NCBI GenBank assembly: GCA_938075415.1
Contig: CALJHC010000020.1
Span: 124,001 to 188,000 of the forward strand
Source of the DNA: an uncultured Rubripirellula sp.
GTDB taxonomy: Bacteria; Planctomycetota; Planctomycetia; Pirellulales; Pirellulaceae
Direction of reading: 5' to 3'
Length of the DNA stretch: 64,000 bases
In this document: positions 57,541 to 64,000 of the stretch, piece by piece
How the letters are laid out: each line of letters opens with the position of its first letter
How positions within the stretch are numbered: the first letter of the stretch is position 1
The notes under the pieces: model-generated
The model's database searches: none
Seen by the model: the letters and a program-made list of their open reading frames with translations, nothing else
What the model was told of the DNA's origin: nothing
Made by a program: the position numbers and the translations under genes

Positions 57541-59969
57541 GAATAGCTTCGTTGATGATCCTATTAATGGTATCCGGCAGTCTCGCGATGGCTGACGATC
57601 AGAAGGAAGCCGTGTTACGGCCGTTCCTTAAATCGTATTGCATTGGTTGTCATGGGCCGCATTCACAGAAGGCCGATCGTCGTTTCGACGAATTATCTTT
57701 CACGTCGATGCCTGCTGAGGATGCCGAGTCGCTTCAGGACATTCTCGATCAATTGAACTTGGCGGCGATGCCCCCGGACGACGCGAAACAACCGCCCGAG
57801 GCCGAGGTCAAACGTGTCGTCGATCTTCTAACGACGGTCCTGGCAAAGGCACGCGAAGAGGAACGAGCGAGCGTCCGCAAAGTCGTGCTTCGTCGTTTGA
57901 ATCGCGTTGAGTACAGCAACACGATTCGGGACTTGTTTCAGTTAAAGATGATTGACTTTGATCCCACAAGCACTTTTCCGATGGATGATCCGACCGATGG
58001 GTTCGACAACGTTGGTGAAGGGTTAGTCACATCGGAATTTCTGCTCCGAAACTATCTGGAAGCAGCACGCAGGGTGGCGGACAAAGCCATTCTGGCAGGA
58101 CCTCGGCCGCAAATGATTCACTACCAGACAGGAGATGAATCTGGATTTGGTGCGCCGCAGGAGGTTCTCAATGGAGTGAGTCTCGACAAAGAAGGCCGCA
58201 GAGAGGCTGGGCGAATGATGATCAAGTTTCGTCAACCGTTGGGACTGCCTCTGCTAGATAAGAGGCGAGGCGTCCCGGCTGATGGCGAGTATGTCATTCG
58301 GTTTTCGGCGCAAGCGGTTCGTCGGCACTCCCGCTACGAGGACGCAGACCTGCGATACAACTCAAATGAGCCGATGCGTCTGTCGATTTCCATCGATTCC
58401 CATGAGCTTGGGCCAACCGCACATCGGATTATCGGTGAATACGAAATTCCCGACGACAAGGTGATCGAAATCGAGCATCGCGTCTGGCTCGAGAGGGGAT
58501 TTACGTTTCATCTGCACTGGGCTAACGGTCCCAACGGATCATTCAAACGGATCCTTCGAAAAGTACTGCCCAAGTACAACAAGGACGCGCTTTATCCCAT
58601 CCGTAACCCTCCGGAAATGTACGTTGGATCAGGGCCTGAGCTTCACGTTCATACTTTGGGGATCCAAGGCCCATTCTACGAAGAGTGGCCGCCTGCGGGA
58701 TTCGCTCGATTCTTTCCTGACCCGCCAAAGAACCCCGGGGTCAGCTACTTAAATGAGTCGTTGATGCGATTCGCCTCTGAGGCTTTCCGACGGCCTGTCA
58801 ACAAGGATGAAATGGAGCCCTACCTTGATTTGTCCCGGCAGTATCTCAGCGAACACGGTGACTTTTGGTCAGCGGCGAAGTATGGAGTGAGGGCGATTCT
58901 GGCCTCGCCGAACTTTCTGTATCTTGCTGAAACCTCACCATCTGAATCGGAGAGTCGGAAGGTAAGCAACCACGAGCTGGCAACGAGACTTTCGTACTTT
59001 CTCTGGAGTTCGATGCCCGATCGTGAACTTCGCGCCGCAGCCGATCGCGGCGAACTCAGTGACCCAAAGGTGTTGCGAAGACACTTCAGGCGAATGCTTG
59101 AGGATCCAAAAACATCCGCACTCACCCGTAACTTCACTGGCCAATGGCTCGGCTTAAGAAAGCTGGGCGAAATGCCACCTGATCCGGAAAAGAACCCAGC
59201 CTACTTCGAGGACAACCTTCAAGAGGCAATGCGAGAAGAGACCCGCCTGTTTTTTGCTCACGTGCTCAGCGAGAACCGAAGCATCCTCGAGTTTGTCGAC
59301 TCCGATTACACATTTCTGAATACCGCTCTGGCCCGCCATTACGGCATTCCTGTCCAGGATCAGGATGGGTTTCAGAAAGTGTCTCTCAATTCAGATTCTC
59401 ATCGAGGTGGATTACTTGGGCACGGCAGCATCCTCACTGCAACGTCAAACGGAGTTGAAACACAGCCCGTTGTTCGGGGTATCTGGGTGCTCGAGAATTT
59501 GCTCGGAACGCCTCCCAACCCACCGCCGCCGGATATTGAGCCGATTGAACCGGACACGCGAGGTGGCGTGACGATTCGCGAGTTGATGGAGAAGCACCGC
59601 AACAATCCTACGTGCTACGAGTGTCATCGAAAGATCGATCCCATCGGCCTTTCGATGGAAAATTACGATTACATCGGTGCCTGGCGAGATCGCTACAGCA
59701 AGGAACTGGCAATCGATTCGACGGGCGAATTGCCCGATGGCACAACGATCTCAGGGCCAAGCGGTATCAAGAAGTTCCTTCTCAATCGTCCCGAGCAGTT
59801 CACGCGATGCCTCACCGAGAAGCTATTTGTCTACGCCCTTGGTCGCCGTCTGAGTTTCGCGGATCGTGGCGACATCGACCAGATCGTCACATCCATGCGA
59901 AAACACAACGATGGCTTCCGCGATCTCATTGAGCAAATCATCACTAGCGAGGCATTCTTAACAAAATGA
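57537..59969 (+). CDS. DUF1592 family haem-motif protein, second copy
   Basis: An 810-residue paralogue of the protein at 53308-55770, with signal peptide and the same layout. CxxCH motifs are at C35-C38-H39 (YCIGCHGP) and C693-C696-H697 (CYECHRKIDP). Shared segments include SQKADRRFDEL, RRLNRVEYSNTIRDLF and ATRLSYFLWSSMPDRELR. It is coupled by 4-bp overlaps to the DUF1552 gene before it and to the sulfatase after it. G and C make up 31 of the 60 bases at 58741-58800. Confidence 0.92.
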   Translation: MRIASLMILLMVSGSLAMADDQKEAVLRPFLKSYCIGCHGPHSQKADRRFDELSFTSMPAEDAESLQDILDQLNLAAMPPDDAKQPPEAEVKRVVDLLTTVLAKAREEERASVRKVVLRRLNRVEYSNTIRDLFQLKMIDFDPTSTFPMDDPTDGFDNVGEGLVTSEFLLRNYLEAARRVADKAILAGPRPQMIHYQTGDESGFGAPQEVLNGVSLDKEGRREAGRMMIKFRQPLGLPLLDKRRGVPADGEYVIRFSAQAVRRHSRYEDADLRYNSNEPMRLSISIDSHELGPTAHRIIGEYEIPDDKVIEIEHRVWLERGFTFHLHWANGPNGSFKRILRKVLPKYNKDALYPIRNPPEMYVGSGPELHVHTLGIQGPFYEEWPPAGFARFFPDPPKNPGVSYLNESLMRFASEAFRRPVNKDEMEPYLDLSRQYLSEHGDFWSAAKYGVRAILASPNFLYLAETSPSESESRKVSNHELATRLSYFLWSSMPDRELRAAADRGELSDPKVLRRHFRRMLEDPKTSALTRNFTGQWLGLRKLGEMPPDPEKNPAYFEDNLQEAMREETRLFFAHVLSENRSILEFVDSDYTFLNTALARHYGIPVQDQDGFQKVSLNSDSHRGGLLGHGSILTATSNGVETQPVVRGIWVLENLLGTPPNPPPPDIEPIEPDTRGGVTIRELMEKHRNNPTCYECHRKIDPIGLSMENYDYIGAWRDRYSKELAIDSTGELPDGTTISGPSGIKKFLLNRPEQFTRCLTEKLFVYALGRRLSFADRGDIDQIVTSMRKHNDGFRDLIEQIITSEAFLTK

Positions 59970-61276
59970 AATCAACCCTTTCAGCCTTGTTGTTTTGCTT
60001 GATCACTGCGACCGCCGGGGCGGATGACCGACCCAACGTGATTCTTATCATGGTCGATGATATGGGTCGCGACTGGGTGAGTTGTTACGGCGCCAAACAT
60101 CAGACGCCCAACATCGACCAGCTCGCGAAACAGGGCGTACGCTACGAAACGGCGTGGTGCACGCCAATCTGTACGCCAACACGAGTGACGCTGCTCACTG
60201 GCCAGTACCCATTCAGACACGGCTGGACCCGACACTATGACGTTCCACGCTGGGGTGGAAATGGACTGAGTTGGACGAGGTTCACAACCTTCGCGCGCGC
60301 CCTGCGCGACTCTGGCTACGAGACAGCAATCGGCGGTATGTGGCAGATCAATCATTTGGAAAAACAGCCAGCCGCCCTGAAGCACCACGGATTTGATGAA
60401 CACTGTGTATGGTCTGGCGCTGAACTCGGGCGTGCAGAAACCGAGCAACGCTACTGGGAGGGTCAAATCATAACTAACGGCCGGCGCGCTACTGCCTCGT
60501 ATGGCCCGGACACGATCAACTCCTTCTTAATTGATTTCATCCAACGTAAGAGGGAGCAACCATTTCTCGTTTACTACCCGATGCTGCTCACTCATGGTCC
60601 ACATACAACGACGCCACAGAACCGGGGCAATGCCCCGGTAGGCAAAGTATCTCTCTACGCTGGCAACGTCACTTACATGGATCAGCTCGTCGGCAACCTG
60701 ATTGAAGCCGTCGATACGGCGGGACTCCGGCAAAACACGCTGATTGTTTTCACGAGTGATAATGGATCGACGGCTGCAGGGAATTTGCACGGGACACCAT
60801 TCGAAAAGGGAAAAGGCCGCGAAGCTGACCGGGGAGCCCATGTTCCATTTGTCGTTCGCGCCCCTTTTCTGACATCCGGGGGTCGTGTATCGCGAGACCT
60901 GATCGACTTTACCGATTTCTACCCGACATTTCTCGAACTGGCGAAGATCGCTCCACCAAAAGACGTGACACTGGATGGAAAGTCATTTGTGCCTAGCCTG
61001 CGAGGAAGCGAAGATCCCTTTGAGAAGCGGAACTGGATCTTCTCGCAGATCGGCGACTTCCGAATGATTCGCGACTGGCAGCACATTGTTGATAGCGAGG
61101 GTGGCTTTCATGATCTCATCAAGGACCCACTCCAACAACACAAAGTCAGTCCCCTCGACAAGATCGCGCCCGGCCGTCGACAACGTCTGCAAATGATTCT
61201 CGGTCGATTTCCAGAGGATGCAAAGCCGCCGTTTCCGGAATACGGAGTCAGGCATGGTGGCGCAACAGATCGGTGA
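59966..61276 (+). CDS. Exported sulfatase
   Basis: A 436-residue precursor with a signal peptide (about 1-19). It is a Cys-type sulfatase: C69-T-P-T-R73 is the C-x-P-x-R site whose cysteine an anaerobic or aerobic maturase oxidises to formylglycine, and PNVILIMVDDMG gives the metal-binding aspartates D31/D32. YPMLLTHGPH and FTSDNGSTA supply further metal and substrate residues. It cuts sulfate esters, probably from sulfated polysaccharides, outside the cytoplasm. It is coupled to the second DUF1592 gene by a 4-bp overlap and ends the rightward block. Confidence 0.94.
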   Translation: MKSTLSALLFCLITATAGADDRPNVILIMVDDMGRDWVSCYGAKHQTPNIDQLAKQGVRYETAWCTPICTPTRVTLLTGQYPFRHGWTRHYDVPRWGGNGLSWTRFTTFARALRDSGYETAIGGMWQINHLEKQPAALKHHGFDEHCVWSGAELGRAETEQRYWEGQIITNGRRATASYGPDTINSFLIDFIQRKREQPFLVYYPMLLTHGPHTTTPQNRGNAPVGKVSLYAGNVTYMDQLVGNLIEAVDTAGLRQNTLIVFTSDNGSTAAGNLHGTPFEKGKGREADRGAHVPFVVRAPFLTSGGRVSRDLIDFTDFYPTFLELAKIAPPKDVTLDGKSFVPSLRGSEDPFEKRNWIFSQIGDFRMIRDWQHIVDSEGGFHDLIKDPLQQHKVSPLDKIAPGRRQRLQMILGRFPEDAKPPFPEYGVRHGGATDR

Positions 61277-61791
61277 CAGGATCTTCCGTTCCACGAGACT
61301 GTTTGGCCATAACAAAACTCCCAGTCGCAAACGTGCATGATGGAAGGTTGCTGTTTCGCCTGTGCCCTCAAACTGGAGGCTGGATTGATCGGCTTAACCC
61401 GCACCGGTCCAACTCGCTCGTCGCTGTTCTTTTGCTGGTCAAACAGCATCCTGACCACTGCAATGAGAGGCGGGAATTTGATTTCGTCATTGAACGGTTC
61501 GCTAAGATCGGATCCACTGCCAACAAGGGCTGACCATAATCCGATTCACCCGGACGATACCCCAAATTAGTGGTGAGATTTCTAACGGAACTTATAAAGG
61601 CTACAATTCTTTATCTTTTCGTTCACTGCGGCCGGTATGGGTTGCAATGTCTGGTTGAAAAACGGGATGATTGCTCAATCTGCTGCTCGCATACAGATAC
61701 GATAGATGGGAAGCTGGACTAACTTTACTTTCTAGTCTTGAGATCATTCATTTTCACTTAGTGATCGCCGCTGTTTGCCAAAGAAAATCCA
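61277..61791. other. Spacer of about 515 bp, no gene recognised
   Basis: Overlapping short frames exist on both strands, but none resembles a known protein. No terminator with a T run is seen after the sulfatase. Confidence 0.5.
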
Positions 61792-62886
61792 ATGAACCAA
61801 TTGCCGAGATTCTCGACAGGAATCATCAGTGTTTCTGCAATGGTGCTTGTCGGCGTGGGCTTTTCACCCTCCCGATCATTTGGTCAATGCTGCTTCGGAG
61901 CGCAAAATTCAGTATCGGAAAGCTACGATGGGCGATTTCGCGTCGAAGCGACATCACTTACGGGAACCGGTCACCATATTCACGGTCCGTACAAATTCCG
62001 CTTTCGTGCTCTGCAGGTGGACCCAAGTGGCGAGACAGAAGAACTTGGTGTCTTTGAAAGGGCATGGGCAACGGACAAGCATTTCATCATGTCGGTTTTT
62101 GTTTCACCGACAGGAAATGGGTTTGCGTTGAGCACTTCGCTCGAGCAACCGATCCACTTCTTTGCCCCTGATGGCACTATTCTTGCGACAATTGATGGTC
62201 AAAAATCCGAAGAGATCTCGTGCGGAAGCAAGGGGCAGCCAGCCCTTGAATACAAATTGCGTGGCAGAACCCGCTTTGGATTACGGTCGACGAAACTTTG
62301 GCTGCCGCTCTTTCATATCACGGGACCCGAGTCGGAGTGGACGTATGACCGACCGCCGAAAGTCATCGTAGACAAAGCAAACATTGGCTTTGAACCCGTA
62401 CCACCGAGCGAGATTTTTTGGTTAATACGAATGCTTCAGTGGCGCCCGGAACTTGGCCGCCGCGAGGCAATTCTTGCGAAGGAGCTGATCGCCAAAAAAG
62501 ATGAAAAAGATCTGGTAAGTCTCGGACTCTCGGCGCTATCGCATCTTGAGGTAACGCTCGCGACAACAACGCAGCCTGAACTGTGGCGGGCACAAAGGGA
62601 GATTGTTCGCCGCCTTTGCGGACACCGTGACCCATGGCGTAACCTCAATCTTCTTGTGGCGCTACTTGAACACCCTAATGAGGAACTACGAGAGTGTGCT
62701 CTGAATAATCTTCGGGCGTTGCTTCCGAAGGGTGAACCTAGTGCCCAATGGGTCAACAAAAATCAGCAGCATCTGCAATGGGATTCAGAGCGAAATGTCT
62801 ATCGCCATAAGCCAAGTAGTGAAACCCAAAGCGAACGCGACCCTGAAAGTTCCTCTGACACGACTGGTATCGGCTCGGAAAAGTAG
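61792..62886 (+). CDS. Exported protein of unknown function
   Basis: A 364-residue protein. A signal peptide lies in residues 10-32 (ending near SFGQ), and the mature protein begins CCFG. Residues about 40-190 look like a beta-rich domain (SYDGRFRVEATSL, FVSPTGNGFALSTS, FFAPDGTIL), of the type found in beta-propeller or repeat proteins. Residues 200-310 are helical and resemble HEAT-like repeats (HPNEELRECALNNLRALLP). The C-terminal 35 residues are polar and disordered-looking. I do not recognise a family. The hairpin at 62896-62925 follows. Confidence 0.72.
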   Translation: MNQLPRFSTGIISVSAMVLVGVGFSPSRSFGQCCFGAQNSVSESYDGRFRVEATSLTGTGHHIHGPYKFRFRALQVDPSGETEELGVFERAWATDKHFIMSVFVSPTGNGFALSTSLEQPIHFFAPDGTILATIDGQKSEEISCGSKGQPALEYKLRGRTRFGLRSTKLWLPLFHITGPESEWTYDRPPKVIVDKANIGFEPVPPSEIFWLIRMLQWRPELGRREAILAKELIAKKDEKDLVSLGLSALSHLEVTLATTTQPELWRAQREIVRRLCGHRDPWRNLNLLVALLEHPNEELRECALNNLRALLPKGEPSAQWVNKNQQHLQWDSERNVYRHKPSSETQSERDPESSSDTTGIGSEK

Positions 62887-62895
62887 TTGAATCTC

Positions 62896-62925
62896 TGACG
62901 AAGAAAGCAGCCTTTCTCTTCGTTA
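62896..62925. terminator. Hairpin between convergent genes
   Basis: tgacgaagaaag at 62896-62907 pairs imperfectly with ctttctcttcgtta at 62912-62925, with a two-base bulge. It lies between convergent genes but has no long T run on either side, so it is only a terminator candidate. Confidence 0.4.
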
Positions 62926-62972
62926 GCCACCTTCAGTGTGCGGGCTGGCATACCAACGCAGCGCGAGATAGG

Positions 62973-63281
62973 TCATGCCAGGAAGATATTTTGCCTGTAA
63001 CCCCGCACAGCGTATCGGTTCACCAATCGAGCAAGGGTCTCGTTCGCATTCTCGGCGGGTAGACCGTAATCAAGGTAATCTCCATAGCCCTTAGCGCCGC
63101 TCTGCGTCGTCAAGCGGATGACCCTTAATCGTGACTCAGCTTGCGATCCGGGTTCCTTCACGGTCAGGAGGTCTGCCGCCACGATTTTGTCGGGCTTTGA
63201 TGCTGCCTGGGCTTCCGCGCAAGCCACCGATATCACGAAACCCAACAGCAGATAACACGCCGATTTTCTGTGAATTTTCAT
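62973..63281 (-). pseudogene. Truncated enolase-superfamily-like protein, N-terminal part only
   Basis: A 102-residue frame with a clear signal peptide (hydrophobic core LLLGFVISVACAEA). After it, IVAADLLTVKEPG and RVIRLTTQSGAKGYGDY look like the start of the N-terminal capping domain of mandelate-racemase/enolase family proteins, in which a hydrophobic strand is followed by '(D/S)G..GYGE'. The rest of that fold, including the metal-binding barrel, is absent: the frame stops at 62973 and convergent DNA follows. It is therefore probably a broken gene, but a short secreted protein cannot be excluded. Confidence 0.45.
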
Positions 63282-63340
63282 TCGTCTCTCACTGTAAGCA
63301 TGTAATCAGGATTTCCGCTCCAACTGTTTGTGAGGCCAGG

Positions 63341-63465
63341 ACGAATTTGTTTTTCACTTTACGCCATCGAAGATCCTGGTAACCCGAAGCGTAAGCGAGG
63401 ATCTGTGCTGTCCCTCGCTAACGCGTCGGGTTACCAAGGCGCGCAGATTGAAAAGCAAATTCGTT
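63341..63465. repeat. Large imperfect inverted repeat
   Basis: The inner arms, 23 bases each at 63378-63400 and 63413-63435, match in 21 of 23 positions when one is reversed (ggtaacccga begins both) and enclose a 12-base loop. Outside them acgaatttgtttttc (63341-63355) and gaaaagcaaattcgt (63449-63463) form a second arm pair with one mismatch. The layout resembles a palindromic dispersed element. It lies between the LamG-like gene and the truncated enolase-like gene and may also stop transcription. Confidence 0.85.
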
Positions 63466-63486
63466 CTGTTTGTAGGCTTCAACACT

Positions 63487-64000
63487 TTACTGAGCCGTGA
63501 TCGAGCAATTCCCAATTGTCGCGAGTCTTTTCATTTCGTGATCAGAAAGCGCGCGATCGAAGACGGCGACACCGCCGATCCACGCGGAAAGCGTCGCGTG
63601 TCGATTGCTGTGGATGACGCGACCGATCGTAAACGGCCCGCCTTGCTCAATTGACTTGGGAGCATAGATATCGGAGCTGAAATAGTAGGGATTGGATTTC
63701 AATGCTACCAAGTCGCGTTTCAGTGGTTTCCCCAACGTTCCGTCCGACTGCACCTGATAGGTAGCCTCGACCTTTGTGAACGGATAGGTTTCTAGCCGCA
63801 CGACGCGATCGGACGTCCGCTCGAATATTTTCGTTTCAACCGGTTTATCCTCGGGAGGACGATAGAACTGATCCCTTGGGTAATTCACGTCCTCACCGGG
63901 TTGGATTCCGTCGATGACAGCCAGCTGTCCCTGCTGCCAAGCGCGATAGGCATGTTGAAAGAAACGTGACTCTTGCGGATTCTTCACCCAAACTTCCTCG
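63487..64000 (-). CDS. LamG/concanavalin-like domain protein, 5' end cut by window
   Basis: The frame enters from the right edge and ends at 63487, so 171 C-terminal residues are visible. The last 75, with SNPYYFSSDIYAP, GPFTIGRVIHSNR and AWIGGVAVFDRALSDHEMKRLA, are the end of a LamG-like jelly-roll domain; 'FDRALSDHE' is the usual last strand and helix. An exported or surface protein is likely. What precedes the domain is outside the window. An internal GTG at 63987 is not needed, because the frame stays open to the edge. Confidence 0.75.
   Translation of the reverse strand, partial: EEVWVKNPQESRFFQHAYRAWQQGQLAVIDGIQPGEDVNYPRDQFYRPPEDKPVETKIFERTSDRVVRLETYPFTKVEATYQVQSDGTLGKPLKRDLVALKSNPYYFSSDIYAPKSIEQGGPFTIGRVIHSNRHATLSAWIGGVAVFDRALSDHEMKRLATIGNCSITAQ

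Noticed and set aside
61108..61458. 116-codon minus-strand frame overlapping the sulfatase end
   Set aside because: Half of it is antisense to the sulfatase and it shows no recognisable domain.

Overview
The window looks like a piece of a planctomycete chromosome, most likely from the Pirellulaceae/Rhodopirellula side of the phylum. The basis is the gene content: two DUF1552/DUF1592 pairs with CxxCH motifs, a FecR-ECF sigma pair, a Cys-type sulfatase, a secreted HEXXH metalloprotease of the DUF5117 type, a PL10 pectate lyase, and wide intergenic spacers. I see no rRNA, tRNA, CRISPR array, transposase or phage gene. Both edges cut genes: a DPP-IV-type peptidase on the left and a LamG-like protein on the right.

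Layout. 1-9 kb: peptidase S9B, enoyl-CoA hydratase, a PAS-GAF-receiver signalling protein, a single-domain response regulator and glyA. 9-18 kb: a large secreted zinc metalloprotease, then a leftward three-gene unit (Zn-peptidase, ATP-grasp ligase, DapA-like aldolase) facing a rightward MnmE-like GTPase and an isoaspartyl peptidase/asparaginase. 18-25 kb: pectate lyase, a GGQ-domain release-factor-like protein, and a translationally coupled pair made of an exported FAD oxidoreductase and a membrane protein with two FMN-binding domains. 25-31 kb: a leftward surface-polysaccharide unit (FkbM methyltransferase, GT2, flippase) and a VWA membrane protein. 31-43 kb: housekeeping genes rnhA, gyrB, a DUF255 protein, an ABC exporter with smpB, lipA and the primary sigma factor. 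43-50 kb: small membrane protein, methyltransferase, DinB-like protein, DUF374 acyltransferase and rhomboid protease. 50-61 kb: ECF sigma, FecR-like protein, DUF1552/DUF1592, DUF1552/DUF1592 and sulfatase, all rightward and with many 4-bp overlaps. 61-64 kb: a secreted protein of unknown function, a truncated enolase-superfamily-like gene and the LamG-like gene, separated by a large inverted repeat.

How the genes may work together. The strongest candidate systems are: (i) the peptidase/ATP-grasp/DapA-like operon, which has the parts to make and break a peptide-like amide and to handle a 2-oxoacid or aldol product; (ii) the FAD oxidoreductase/twin-FMN membrane protein pair, which looks like an electron-transfer chain from the membrane to an exported flavoenzyme; (iii) the sigma/FecR-headed block of haem-motif proteins ending in a sulfatase, whose first DUF1552/DUF1592 pair is visibly more GC-rich than the second.

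A separate pattern runs through the whole window. At least ten intergenic spacers carry a fresh-looking tandem duplication of a 13-22 bp unit, each with a different sequence; the largest is a 17-bp unit repeated five times upstream of lipA.
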